DNA from: Arthrobacter jinronghuae
GTDB taxonomy: Bacteria; Actinomycetota; Actinomycetes; Actinomycetales; Micrococcaceae
Reading direction: 5' to 3'
DNA: 64,000 bases
Assembly (NCBI RefSeq): GCF_025244825.1
Contig: NZ_CP104263.1
Location: 3,038,001 to 3,102,000 of the forward strand
Each line of letters opens with the position of its first letter. The first letter of the stretch is position 1. A program made the translations under genes and the position numbers. The notes beneath the pieces were generated by a model, which was given only the letters and a program-made list of their open reading frames with translations, did not search any database and was not told where the DNA came from. This document shows positions 43,881 through 54,643 of the stretch, piece by piece.

Positions 43881-45146
43881 TTACTGGTCGGCGTCGACGC
43901 GCTCAATGTTGCTGAGATCGCGCAGCACGCCGATGCGTCCGGTGCGCTTGTCCTGGACCAGGAACTCGTCGCCGCGGTCCTCAAGACCCAGTTCCCAGTC
44001 ACCCGGGTGGAACATAAACAGCGGCAGTCCGGTGCGCTCGTCCACAATCTGGCGGGGAGTGCCCACGGCGAACCAGAAGGCTTCCACCACTGCTTCGGAC
44101 TCGTCACGGGTAGCGGTGATGGGTTCCGCTGAGGCGGATTCCGCTTCGTGGGCCCCTGCTGCGGACGCTTCGCGGGCTCCGGCATCGCGGACCACCGGGT
44201 TCACGGTGGTGGCGGCCATGGGCTCCTCGGCCCGCAATCCGGCGGCGGGAGCGGCAGCGGGCTGCGCCTGCGTAGCCGGTGATGCCGTGGCGGGGGAAAC
44301 CTGCGTCGACGGGGTGGAGGTCTCCTGCACGGAGGTGGCGGGAGCGGCGGCCGATGCACCGGAGGTTCCGACGACGGCGGTGCCGCCGGGAGCGGAAACA
44401 TCAGTGCTGCTCTGGCTCGGTGCGTCGTGCACGGTGGTGCGGGCGTCCTCGTTGCGGTGGGCGTCCTCGTTGCGGCGCAGCGGGTTGGTGAAACGGCGGG
44501 CGCCGGCGGCGTTCTCCGTCTCCGGCTTTGCTTCCGGCTTCGGGCGGGCCGGACGGGGACGCAGCGGCAAAGCGTCGCGGGCAGTCAGTGCGGCGGCTGC
44601 TTCGGGGCGGTTACGGAATTCCCGGGCAAAGAAGGGCAGGTGCGGCGCCAGGGTGGTGGACACCACCAGGCCCAGGGAACCGACCAACGCGACCATCGCG
44701 CCGACGCTGAAGTCGGTCACCGTCTGGATGAAGAAGAAAGCCAGGGCCAGCACAGCCGTCACGGAGGCGAACTGGTCCAGGGAGAGCGATCCCACGCGGG
44801 GCTTCATCGTGGGGGCGAGGCGGCGGCCGGCAAACAGTCCGGCAACCAGCAGCGGCAGCAGGATGCCGATGCCGATGAAGAACAGGGAGAACGCATTCCA
44901 AAGATTGAAGTCCTCTTCAAACCCGAGACGGGTCACCGTGAAGAAGGGCAGGATGCTACCCACGAGCATCACGAGGACCGAGCCGCCTACAACGGTGTCC
45001 CGAAGCCCGAAGGGCCCAACGAGGGCTTCCTGGTCCGTGGCAGCCGGATGTGCCGGCAGGCCCTTGTCTGTCGCGGAGGGGTGTCCGCCGGTTTCCGAAG
45101 ATCCGGCCGTGGTGCGGGCCTCGTTCTCAACAGGGGGGTTGTTCAT
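43881..45146 (-). CDS. Four-helix membrane protein with Ala/Pro-rich linker and C-terminal domain
   Basis: The ATG at 45146 follows GGAGATC. The 421-residue protein has a disordered N-terminus, four hydrophobic segments (about residues 50-180), an Ala/Pro/Thr-rich linker of about 160 residues, and a compact C-terminal domain of about 70 residues (FWFAVGTPRQIVDERTG to IGVLRDLSNIERVDAD). It is not a family I recognise. It lies upstream of nth and may be co-transcribed with it. Confidence 0.72.
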   Translation of the reverse strand: MNNPPVENEARTTAGSSETGGHPSATDKGLPAHPAATDQEALVGPFGLRDTVVGGSVLVMLVGSILPFFTVTRLGFEEDFNLWNAFSLFFIGIGILLPLLVAGLFAGRRLAPTMKPRVGSLSLDQFASVTAVLALAFFFIQTVTDFSVGAMVALVGSLGLVVSTTLAPHLPFFAREFRNRPEAAAALTARDALPLRPRPARPKPEAKPETENAAGARRFTNPLRRNEDAHRNEDARTTVHDAPSQSSTDVSAPGGTAVVGTSGASAAAPATSVQETSTPSTQVSPATASPATQAQPAAAPAAGLRAEEPMAATTVNPVVRDAGAREASAAGAHEAESASAEPITATRDESEAVVEAFWFAVGTPRQIVDERTGLPLFMFHPGDWELGLEDRGDEFLVQDKRTGRIGVLRDLSNIERVDADQ

Positions 45147-45449
45147 ACTGATCTCCATTCACGACCACCTGTCCCTAGACCGCACGGGGGCGCCAGGCAA
45201 CGGGAGGTGCGCATCTACGGTACGTAGGCGGTTGCTTCCTTCAGACAGCCTAATCAACGACGGCGAGGCAGACTAGCGCAGGGGCGGCGCGTCCCGGCGG
45301 AGTGACATACCGCTCACCGCATAATCACGCCGTTTTGTGACTGATTATGTGAGCGCGGACACATCGACCCAAATCCGGCGATAGGGTGGTTTGCAGCCAT
45401 GCACGATTCCCCAAGTGATGGATTTTCAGCGAAGTGAAAGGGTTCAACC
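45147..45449. other. 303-base intergenic region between a membrane-protein gene and acs
   Basis: This gap between the divergent membrane-protein and acs genes has no gene. It holds a TGTGA-type Crp/GlxR candidate site and an inverted repeat CATAATCA/TGATTATG (45320-45327 and 45342-45349), which overlaps the site. The ribosome-binding region of acs is AAGTGAAAGGG just before its ATG. Confidence 0.75.
45348..45363. promoter_or_regulatory. Candidate Crp/GlxR binding site upstream of acs
   Basis: The sequence TGTGAGCGCGGACACA fits the TGTGA-N6-TCACA consensus in nine of ten half-site positions. It lies about 100 bases before the acs start. A Crp/GlxR-family regulator is encoded at 52947 in this window. 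In corynebacteria and mycobacteria acetate-use genes are controlled by such cAMP regulators. Confidence 0.55.
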
Positions 45450-47438
<1,989 letters not shown>

Positions 47439-47440
47439 GC

Positions 47441-47468
47441 ACAGCGAAATAGACACAGCGAAATAGAC
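47441..47468 (+). repeat. Two tandem 14-bp units after acs
   Basis: The unit ACAGCGAAATAGAC occurs twice in exact tandem, followed by a partial third copy, between the acs stop and its terminator. The function is unknown. Confidence 0.85.
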
Positions 47469-47482
47469 ACAGCACCAAACAG

Positions 47483-47520
47483 CAGCAGGTGCCGTCCCTT
47501 GATCGGGACGGCACCTGCTG
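47483..47520 (+). terminator. Terminator of acs
   Basis: A perfect 16-bp stem (47483-47498 with 47505-47520) has a six-base loop and is followed by TTGTTC. The convergent ohr gene ends 20 bases away, so the hairpin may serve both. Confidence 0.85.
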
Positions 47521-47539
47521 TTGTTCAACCCTGTGACCC

Positions 47540-47962
47540 TTAGCCGACGGTGACGTCCAGGTTCACGTCAATGTTGCCGCGGGTGGCGTTGGAGTAGGGG
47601 CAGACCTGGTGGGCGGCCTGGGTCAGCTTGTCCGCAGTTGCTTCGTCGACGCCGGACATCTCCACGTGGAGTTCAACGCCCAGCTTGAAGCCGCCGTCGT
47701 CGTTCTTGAAGATGCTGACGTCCGCCGTTACGGCGGCATCCGAGATCGGCGCCTTTTCTGCGCGGGCAATCATCTTCAGTGCGGAAAGGAAGCAGGCGGC
47801 GTAACCGGTGGCAAAAAGCTGCTCGGGGTTCGTGCCTTCGCCGGAACCGCCCATTTCGGTCGGAGTGGACAGGTTCACCTCGAGCTTGCCGTCGCTGGTA
47901 CGGGCTTCTCCGTTGCGTCCGTCTCCGGTGGCGGTGGCAGCGGCAGTGTACAAAGCGCTCAT
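47540..47962 (-). CDS. ohr: Organic hydroperoxide resistance protein Ohr
   Basis: Ohr is a thiol peroxidase that reduces organic hydroperoxides. The two catalytic cysteines are in GYAACFLSAL near residue 57 and HQVCPYSNATRGN near residue 121, both in family context, with the N-terminal strand LYTAAATATGDGRNG. The 140-residue length is normal. It is divergent from a TetR gene instead of the usual MarR-type OhrR, which is not seen here. Confidence 0.95.
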   Translation of the reverse strand: MSALYTAAATATGDGRNGEARTSDGKLEVNLSTPTEMGGSGEGTNPEQLFATGYAACFLSALKMIARAEKAPISDAAVTADVSIFKNDDGGFKLGVELHVEMSGVDEATADKLTQAAHQVCPYSNATRGNIDVNLDVTVG

Positions 47963-48001
47963 GGGGAACTCCTTTTGTGGGGAAAGTCGGTAGACCTCAA
48001 G

Positions 48002-48023
48002 GTAGACTAACTAGTACGTCTAC
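48002..48023. promoter_or_regulatory. Candidate TetR operator between ohr and the regulator gene
   Basis: The dyad GTAGAC, ten bases, GTCTAC has a central CTAG. A third copy of GTAGAC lies ten bases further on the ohr side. It sits directly between the divergent ohr and TetR starts, the position expected for an operator repressing both. Confidence 0.6.
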
Positions 48024-48048
48024 TGCAAGTGAGGGAGTCAGGGGAACC

Positions 48049-48624
48049 ATGATGGCAGCTACACCCGTGCGGGAGCGGATCCTGGCACAGGCCTCTCTCC
48101 TGTTTTACCGAGAGGGGATCCGGGCAGTCAGTGCGGACAAGATCATTGCCGCTGCCGGCACCACGAAGGTGACCTTCTACCGCTACTTCCGCTCGAAGGA
48201 TGATCTCGTGGTCGCGTACCTGCGGGAGCAGTCGGCGGCGATGCAGGCGCGGGCAGCGAAGCTGGATCCGGATCCGTGCACCGGGCTGCTGCAGTTCGCC
48301 GAAGCGATGGGTTCCGAGGCGTGCAGCGCAGGCTTCCGCGGCTGCCCGTTCATCAATGCGGCGGCGGAATATGCGGATCCCGGCCACCCCGTCCGCGTGG
48401 TTGTTTCGGAGCACCGGGCCTGGCTCCATTCCCTGGTCACCGGGCGGCTGCAGCAACTGGGCGCCGCAGACGCCGGACAGCTCGCGGACCAGCTGCTTAT
48501 GCTGCGGGACGGGGCAATGGTGCATGGATACGTGGCGGACGGGACCGCCGTCGAACCGGCACTGATCACCGCCGGGAAGGCGCTGATCCTCCCGCACCTT
48601 CCGGAGCCGGGACAGTCCTCGTAG
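48049..48624 (+). CDS. TetR-family regulator divergent from ohr
   Basis: The 191-residue protein has a standard N-terminal DNA-binding domain (EGIRAVSADKIIAAAGTTKV, TFYRYFRSKDDL). The C-terminal part contains a characteristic GCPFINAAAEYADPGHPVR segment and three Cys (residues about 83, 94 and 100). Such Cys could make it a redox or electrophile sensor, but this is inference. The start is the double ATG at 48049. Confidence 0.88.
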   Translation: MMAATPVRERILAQASLLFYREGIRAVSADKIIAAAGTTKVTFYRYFRSKDDLVVAYLREQSAAMQARAAKLDPDPCTGLLQFAEAMGSEACSAGFRGCPFINAAAEYADPGHPVRVVVSEHRAWLHSLVTGRLQQLGAADAGQLADQLLMLRDGAMVHGYVADGTAVEPALITAGKALILPHLPEPGQSS

Positions 48625-48703
48625 CGCGGCGGAAATCCGGACCGGTGTGACGTTGGACTCATGGACTTGGTGAAAGCCTCCGCTGCTAGGACAATTCCTG
48701 TCT

Positions 48704-50065
48704 GTGTCTACTACACCCGCAGCGGCCGCACCGCCCGCTTCCCCCACCCCCTCCTCTTCCAAGATGGCCCGCAAAGTTGCGGGCGCCTCGTTTATCGGCA
48801 CCGCCCTGGAGTCCTACGACTTCTATGTTTTCGGCACCGCCGCAGCCCTGATCCTGAACCGGATTTTCTTTCCCGACGTGGATGCAGCAACAGGCATTCT
48901 GCTGTCCTTCCTCACCCTGGGCATGGGCTTCATTGCCCGACCGCTGGGCGCCATTCTCTTCGGCCACATCGGTGACCGGGTAGGACGCAAAACGTCCCTG
49001 ATCGGAACCATCGTCCTGATGGGTACCGCCACCGGAGCCGTCGGCCTGCTGCCGGACTACGACACCATCGGGATCTGGGCGCCGCTGCTGCTGGTGGGTC
49101 TGCGCCTGCTCCAGGGCCTGGCCGTCGGGGGTGAATGGGGCGGTTCCATCCTGATTGCCACCGAGCACGCCGCTCCCCGAAAACGCGCGCTGTACGCGGC
49201 CATCCCGCAGATCGGTTCACCGGTAGGCACGATCATGGTCACGGGCATCTTCCTGCTGCTCACCCAGGTCTCCGACGCGGACCTGGCAGCAGGGGTCTGG
49301 CGCATTCCGTTCCTGCTGGCCTTCCCGTTTATGGGCATCGCCCTGTACCTGCGGCTGGCCATCGATGAAACCCCCGTTTTCAAGGGCGTGGCACAGGCCC
49401 ACCAGATCACCCGGGTTCCGCTGCTGGAGGTGCTCCGCACCCAGTGGGCTGCGGTCCTGGTGGCAGCCGCCGCTGCGCTGCTGGGTATCGGCTCCTACTT
49501 CCTGATGACCACCTACACCCAGTCCTACGGGACAACGGTGCTGGGGCTGTCCGAATCCACGGTCCTGAACGCCGCATTGGTCGGTTCGGTGCTGCAGCTG
49601 GCAACCATCCCCGCGTTCGGTTTCCTGGCCAACCGGATCGGTTCGGCACGGATGGTGATGGCCGGGGCCGTTGCGACCCTGCTGATCTCCTTCCCGCTGT
49701 ACTTCATCATCAGCAACGCCACCACACCGGTCTACATCCTGACCATCCTGATCGGCGGCATCGCGCCGACGGCCGCGTGGGCGGCGCTGGGCGGGTTGAT
49801 GGCGGATCTGTTCCCGGCCCGAACCGGGTTCACGGCAATGTCCCTGGCCTACAGCTTGGCCGGCATCCTCTCCGGATTCACCCCATCCATCACCCAGGTG
49901 TTCTCCAACGCAACCGGCGGCGCGTGGTGGCATCCCGGCGTCGTCCTGGCCCTGATGTCCCTGATCACCATTGCCGGCGCGCTGGCCGCCCGCCGCATGA
50001 CAGCGCGCAACACGGACGCGCTGCAGTCCGCTTCGCAACTGAACTCCGGCATAGTTAAGCCATGA
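48704..50065 (+). CDS. MHS-family (MFS) organic-acid transporter
   Basis: The 453-residue protein has twelve expected helices. The MHS signature [19 protein letters not shown] is at residues 30-48, with [13 protein letters not shown] after helix 2 and [18 protein letters not shown] later. The MHS group includes ShiA (shikimate), KgtP and ProP. Its stop overlaps the start of aroQ in an ATGA, suggesting that a shikimate- or quinate-type substrate is carried in for the dehydroquinase. GTG start. Confidence 0.9.
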   Translation: MSTTPAAAAPPASPTPSSSKMARKVAGASFIGTALESYDFYVFGTAAALILNRIFFPDVDAATGILLSFLTLGMGFIARPLGAILFGHIGDRVGRKTSLIGTIVLMGTATGAVGLLPDYDTIGIWAPLLLVGLRLLQGLAVGGEWGGSILIATEHAAPRKRALYAAIPQIGSPVGTIMVTGIFLLLTQVSDADLAAGVWRIPFLLAFPFMGIALYLRLAIDETPVFKGVAQAHQITRVPLLEVLRTQWAAVLVAAAAALLGIGSYFLMTTYTQSYGTTVLGLSESTVLNAALVGSVLQLATIPAFGFLANRIGSARMVMAGAVATLLISFPLYFIISNATTPVYILTILIGGIAPTAAWAALGGLMADLFPARTGFTAMSLAYSLAGILSGFTPSITQVFSNATGGAWWHPGVVLALMSLITIAGALAARRMTARNTDALQSASQLNSGIVKP

Positions 50066-50523
50066 CTGCAGCCGGCACCCGCAACCTCCTCGTCCTTAAC
50101 GGCCCCAACCTGAACCTGTTGGGCACCCGTGAACCGGCGATTTACGGCAGCTCCACCCTGGCGGATGTGGAGGCCGCGGCCATGGCCGCGGCCTCCGCCC
50201 ACGGCTGGACCGTGGACTGTGTCCAGTCCAACCACGAAGGCGATCTGATCGATGCCATCCACGCGGCGCGCGGCACTGCGGACGGCATTGTCATCAATCC
50301 CGCTGCCTACAGCCACACGTCGGTTGCCATCCCGGACGCATTGTCCGGCGTGGAACTGCCGGTGGTCGAGGTTCACCTGAGCAACATCCACCGCCGCGAG
50401 GAGTTCCGCCACCACTCCTTCGTCTCCGCCGTGGCGGAGGTAGTGATCTGCGGGGCCGGTATCAGCGGCTACCGCATGGCGGTGGACTACCTGATCGGGT
50501 CCGCCGGGCAGGCCGCCGAGTAG
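50062..50523 (+). CDS. aroQ: Type II 3-dehydroquinate dehydratase
   Basis: This enzyme dehydrates 3-dehydroquinate to 3-dehydroshikimate. The motif [18 protein letters not shown] contains the catalytic Tyr, and [20 protein letters not shown] holds the catalytic His. The 153-residue length is standard. It overlaps an MHS transporter gene rather than other aro genes, so it may serve quinate/shikimate use as well as or instead of aromatic synthesis. Confidence 0.95.
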   Translation: MTAAGTRNLLVLNGPNLNLLGTREPAIYGSSTLADVEAAAMAAASAHGWTVDCVQSNHEGDLIDAIHAARGTADGIVINPAAYSHTSVAIPDALSGVELPVVEVHLSNIHRREEFRHHSFVSAVAEVVICGAGISGYRMAVDYLIGSAGQAAE

Positions 50524-50525
50524 CC

Positions 50526-51506
50526 ATGGCCGCCACTGCGCAGCGGTATGCCCGGTTCGCCGAATTCGAGGCCCGGGGATCCTCCCCTGTCTACGAGCAG
50601 TGGACCGCGGCTATCAGCGCGGACCCTGAGGTGCTGGAGCTGATTGACGGCCTTCCGGAGGCCAAGCGCCAACCCAACCTCGTGCTGGCGGCCGCCCGGA
50701 GCCGTGGCGCCGCCGCCGGACCCTACGCGCAGTTCCGCTCCTTCCTGCAGGAGCATTGGGAAGACATCCGGTCGGTCATCCTGCGCCGGAGCACGCAGAC
50801 CAACGAACCCCGCCGCTGTGCCGTCCTCCTTCCCCTGTTCGCCGAAATCGCGCGGACGGAGGGGCGCCCGCTGGCCCTGATCGAAGTCGGCGCTTCCGCC
50901 GGGCTGTGCCTATATCCGGACCGCTACGGTTACCGGTACGACGACGGCGACCTCCTCAACGATCCGGGCCGCCCGGACCTGGTCCTGGACTGCACAACCA
51001 CCGGCAATCCGCCGCTGCCGCGGGCCTGTCCCGAGATCATCCACCGGACCGGCGTGGACCTGTCGCCGCTGGACCCTGCCGACCCCGAAGACCTGGCCTG
51101 GTTGGATGCCTTGATCTGGCCCGGCATGGAAGACCGCCGAATACTCCTGAAGGCAGCGGCCGAAACCGCCGGCCAGTCCCCAGCCCGGATCGTCAAGGGG
51201 GACCTCAACGCCGAAATCGCCGGATTAATTGAAGCAGCCCCGGCCGAGGCCGCCGTCGTCGTGTTCCACACCGCCGTCCTCGCCTACGTTCCGAAGGCGG
51301 ACCGGGAAATCTTCCGGGAGAAGGTGTCCAGCTACGTGGATATCCCCGGACGCCCGGTGCATTGGATTTCCAACGAAGGCAGCGGTGCTCTTCCGGGGCC
51401 GGTGGAGCCTGAGCCCGTTGCGGAACCGGGACTGTTCGTCCTGCACCACAACGGCAGGGCGGTGGCCCGCACCGGAGCGCACGGGCAGTCCCTGCACTGG
51501 CTCTAG
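50526..51506 (+). CDS. DUF2332 family protein
   Basis: The 326-residue protein fits DUF2332: an N-terminal helical part (AAAAGPYAQFRSFL-like), the conserved LIEVGASAGLCLYPDRYGY near residue 120, and a C-terminal VVFHTAVLAYVPKADRE. The GASAG motif resembles a degenerate SAM-binding loop, so a methyltransferase-like fold is possible but unproven. It starts two bases after the aroQ stop, hence likely the same operon. Confidence 0.85.
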   Translation: MAATAQRYARFAEFEARGSSPVYEQWTAAISADPEVLELIDGLPEAKRQPNLVLAAARSRGAAAGPYAQFRSFLQEHWEDIRSVILRRSTQTNEPRRCAVLLPLFAEIARTEGRPLALIEVGASAGLCLYPDRYGYRYDDGDLLNDPGRPDLVLDCTTTGNPPLPRACPEIIHRTGVDLSPLDPADPEDLAWLDALIWPGMEDRRILLKAAAETAGQSPARIVKGDLNAEIAGLIEAAPAEAAVVVFHTAVLAYVPKADREIFREKVSSYVDIPGRPVHWISNEGSGALPGPVEPEPVAEPGLFVLHHNGRAVARTGAHGQSLHWL

Positions 51507-51543
51507 CGGGTTGACTGCTGGCCGTGTATTGAGCGGGGCAGCT

Positions 51544-52725
51544 TTATTTGCTCGTGCACTGACCGGCTGAAACCGGGCTGTCGTAATCCGACGCGGCGTC
51601 AACCACGGGGCCGACTTCGGCCAGCGAGAGGGCGTAGCCGATGGGCTGGTCACTGGTGGTCTTGGCGAAAATGATGCCGGCGAGGCGGCCGTCCATGTCC
51701 AGCAGCGGCCCGCCGGAATTGCCCTGCTGCACGTTCGCGGCCAGGGTGTAGACCTCCAGCACTTCGGGGGAGGTTCCGTAGATATCCCGGACGGACACGT
51801 TGGACAGGCCCTCAACACTTGCTGCCTGCAGCCGGAACGGGCCGCCCGCCGGATAACCGGCAAAGGCCGCGGTGGTGCCGGCAGCCAGCGCCTCACCCAT
51901 GGGGACGGGATCGGCGTCGAGGCCGTCCACCGCGAGGACGGCCAGGTCGCGTGCCGGATCGAAGTGGACCACCCGTCCGGGCAGTACGCTGCCATCGGGA
52001 ACTTCCACCACCGGTTCGTTCACGCCAGCAACCACGTGGGCGTTGGTGACCACGCGGTCATCCGCCACCACAACGCCTGAACCTGTCTGGTTCTGTCCGC
52101 ACTGATATGCCGTGCCCGTGATTTTGAGGACCGACGCCGACGCGGTCCGCAGCTCTTCGGAGTCCACCTCGGCGCTCGGCGGGACAGCCGTTTGGGGCGC
52201 GGCGCTGTCGAGGATGGTCGGCAGCCCCTCGGAAACAGTGAAGGAACGGATCTGCGCACTCCAGGTCTTCACCTGCTCGGGGGTGGCATCGTCAATGGCG
52301 GTGAGTACCTTCGAGGCGGCAATCTGCTGGGACAGGAACGGGACGCCCAGCGTCGTCACGCTGAAGGCAAGCATCGCCATGACCAGCGCAGCCACTGCAA
52401 GGTTGGCGGCGCCGCCGAGTACGCGGTCCAGGAACCTCAGCGGCGGGAAATTCAGCCACCTGCGGATCATTCCGCCAAGCGCGGCTCCGGCCGCGTGGCC
52501 CACGAGCACCAGGACGACGGCCGTGGCAATGACCACCGTCAGCCGCCAGCCGTTATCCGGAACCCATTCGGTAACCAGCGGAATGGCAAAGAACGCGCCG
52601 ACGGCGCCGGCAACGAATCCGACGATCCCGCCGAGGGTGACCACCAGTCCGTTGCGCAGACCTGCAGCCAGGTAGAAGATCAGGACAAGGAGCAGGATGA
52701 TGTCCAGAAGTGTCAGTCCGAGCAC
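51544..52725 (-). CDS. marP: MarP-like membrane serine protease
   Basis: MarP is the acid-resistance periplasmic protease of mycobacteria. A CvpA-like domain with four hydrophobic helices covers residues 1-130, then a chymotrypsin-like domain with His230 (VVTNAHVV), Asp260 (ARDLAVL) and Ser337 (QQGNSGGPL). Cys209 and Cys390 are at the positions of the MarP regulatory disulfide. The GTG at 52725 has GGAG six bases upstream and gives 393 residues; the open frame beginning at 52929 is too long. Confidence 0.93.
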   Translation of the reverse strand: MLGLTLLDIILLLVLIFYLAAGLRNGLVVTLGGIVGFVAGAVGAFFAIPLVTEWVPDNGWRLTVVIATAVVLVLVGHAAGAALGGMIRRWLNFPPLRFLDRVLGGAANLAVAALVMAMLAFSVTTLGVPFLSQQIAASKVLTAIDDATPEQVKTWSAQIRSFTVSEGLPTILDSAAPQTAVPPSAEVDSEELRTASASVLKITGTAYQCGQNQTGSGVVVADDRVVTNAHVVAGVNEPVVEVPDGSVLPGRVVHFDPARDLAVLAVDGLDADPVPMGEALAAGTTAAFAGYPAGGPFRLQAASVEGLSNVSVRDIYGTSPEVLEVYTLAANVQQGNSGGPLLDMDGRLAGIIFAKTTSDQPIGYALSLAEVGPVVDAASDYDSPVSAGQCTSK

Positions 52726-52946
52726 AAAGAGCTCCAAGCGTGTCAATCGGGGTGGCCGGGCGGTGGAAGGCCGCTGCAGTGCGAGTTTATAGGGACAACC
52801 TCCGGAACCCGTTATCAGGATTGACCCCGCGCCTGTGGTCCTGCCCTCTTTTTCGGAGCTATCAGTGAACAAACGTGCTTTAGGTATCACTAGGGGGTGA
52901 CGTGCGGCAAGATAATAAGGAGAGACCACTATTTACAGGAGATTTC

Positions 52947-53624
52947 ATGGATATCGAGGTACTGCGCCGCGCGCCGTTGTTCGCCTCTCTGGGAGACGAC
53001 GTCTTCGCCGCCCTGACCGAAGAGCTCACTGAGGTCGACCTCTCACGCGGCGCCTCCGTCTTCCGCGAAGGCGATCAGGGCGACCAGCTCTATTTCATCG
53101 TCTCCGGCAAGATCAAGCTTGGCCGCTCCGCCCCGGACGGCCGTGAAAACCTGCTGGCGATCCTCGGCCCGGGCGAACTGTTCGGCGAGATGGCCCTTTT
53201 TGATCCGTCGCCCCGGAACGCCACGGCAACCGCCGTTTCCGAAACCCGTCTTGCGGGCCTCCGCCACGAGAACCTGCGCGCCCTGATTGAAACCCGCCCC
53301 GAGGTTTCCGTTCAGTTGCTGCAGGCGCTGGCCCGCAGGCTTCGCCGCACGAACGAGTCCCTGGCGGACCTCGTGTTCTCCGACGTTCCGGGCCGCGTGG
53401 CAAAGGCGCTGTTGGACCTGGCGGACCGCTTCGGCCGTCCGGCGACGGACGGCATCCTCGTTGCGCACGAGCTCACGCAGGAGGAACTGGCCCAGCTGGT
53501 GGGCGCCTCCCGCGAAACCGTGAACAAGGCCCTCGCCGAGTTTGTCCAGCGCGGCTGGCTGCGCCTGGAAGCCCGCGCGGTTGTCATTCTTGACGTGCAG
53601 CGGCTGCGCCAGCGCTCCCGCTAA
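52947..53624 (+). CDS. Crp/GlxR-family transcriptional regulator
   Basis: The 225-residue protein has an N-terminal cyclic-nucleotide-binding domain (REGDQGDQLYFIVSGKIKLG, then GELFGEMALFDPSPRNATA, where the R near residue 89 would contact cAMP phosphate) and a C-terminal helix-turn-helix LAQLVGASRETVNKALAEF. It matches the Crp/GlxR global regulators of actinobacteria. The ATG at 52947 has AGGAG upstream. Order with MarP and nth matches Rv3671c-Rv3676c. Confidence 0.95.
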   Translation: MDIEVLRRAPLFASLGDDVFAALTEELTEVDLSRGASVFREGDQGDQLYFIVSGKIKLGRSAPDGRENLLAILGPGELFGEMALFDPSPRNATATAVSETRLAGLRHENLRALIETRPEVSVQLLQALARRLRRTNESLADLVFSDVPGRVAKALLDLADRFGRPATDGILVAHELTQEELAQLVGASRETVNKALAEFVQRGWLRLEARAVVILDVQRLRQRSR

Positions 53625-53636
53625 AGGCACGAAACA

Positions 53637-53683
53637 CCAACAACGGCGGCGCCGGTCCCTGGGACCGGCGCCGCCGTTGTTGG
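53637..53683 (+). terminator. Long palindromic terminator after crp
   Basis: A 23-bp perfect stem (53637-53659 with 53661-53683) surrounds a one-base centre, between the convergent crp and Nudix stop codons. No clear T-run follows, so it may be a bidirectional or weak terminator. Confidence 0.7.
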
Positions 53684-53725
53684 TTCAAACCCGTGCACAT
53701 TTGTGCACCGACGGTCCCGCGGCGG

Positions 53726-54643
53726 TTAGCGCCCGTGCTGCGAGGACCCTTCGGCACCGCCGCCTGCACGAACGGCTACGCAGGGCTTTCCGTCAACTTC
53801 CACCAGTTCCGGCTGATAAACAGCGGCGGGCCGGCGGCTCGAAAGGTAAGCGATACAGCCGCGGGCGGACGCCACCTTTTCCAGGGTGATTTCGACGGCG
53901 GGAACCACCAGTTCTCCCAGGGTCAGTCCGGAGGTGTCCGGCTGGCCGATTTCGTCGCCCAGCGCGGTGCTCTCCCGCGCGGCGATGACTTCCGCCGCCG
54001 GTTTCCAGTCTGCCCAGACACCTTTACCCTCCAGCAGGGTGGCGTCCTGGCCTACCGGCTGGACCGCAGCAAAATAACGGGTATCGAAGCGCCGGAGCGC
54101 AAAGTCGGCACTGTGCCAGTTGGACAGCGGGCGCAAAAGGTCCGTGCGCAGACCGAGGCCGCGCTTTCCAAGCAACTCCAGGAAGGATGCCTCCTGGGTG
54201 GCAATCGCCGTCCGTGCAGCCATCCATTCCGGGCCGCGGTTGCTTTCCAGCAGCGTGGACTCGTCCGGGCCGGCCAGCAGGATGCCGGTTTCTTCGAACA
54301 ACTCGCGGATCGCGGCCACGACGTGGCGGCGGGCCAGCCGGGCGTCGTCGGCGCCCATGGACTTCGCCCACAGCGCCGGTGCCGGACCGTACCAGGTGAC
54401 CTGCGCGTCGTCGTTCTCCTCGATGCTGCCGCCCGGGAAGGCGACCTTACCCAGGGGCGATTCGCCCCGCCGGTAGGAAAGGTACGTCTGGGTGCCGCGC
54501 GGAGAGTCCCGCAGCAGCACTACTGAGGACGCCAGCCGCGGTTTGCGGGGCGTGCGGTCGGGGCGCTCGAACCAGGTCTGGGCCGCCACCCGTTCCGAGG
54601 GCGCCACCGGGAACAGCCGGACTGGGGTGTTAGGCAAATTCAA
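53726..54643 (-). CDS. NUDIX hydrolase, NUDT19-like
   Basis: The 305-residue protein begins with a strand (ASSVVLLRDSPRGTQTYLSYRR region) and VAFPGGSIEENDDA, then, after an insert of about 30 residues, the Nudix helix RHVVAAIRELFEETGI. The insert between the G-G half and the REL-EE half is typical of NUDT7/NUDT19-like enzymes. TTG start at 54643 is uncertain; it overlaps the RidA gene end by 14 bases. Confidence 0.85.
   Translation of the reverse strand: MNLPNTPVRLFPVAPSERVAAQTWFERPDRTPRKPRLASSVVLLRDSPRGTQTYLSYRRGESPLGKVAFPGGSIEENDDAQVTWYGPAPALWAKSMGADDARLARRHVVAAIRELFEETGILLAGPDESTLLESNRGPEWMAARTAIATQEASFLELLGKRGLGLRTDLLRPLSNWHSADFALRRFDTRYFAAVQPVGQDATLLEGKGVWADWKPAAEVIAARESTALGDEIGQPDTSGLTLGELVVPAVEITLEKVASARGCIAYLSSRRPAAVYQPELVEVDGKPCVAVRAGGGAEGSSQHGR

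Noticed and set aside
45301-45318. GTGACATACCGCTCAC as a second Crp site
   Set aside because: Half-sites GTGA and TCAC are present but separated by eight bases instead of six, so it does not fit the consensus.
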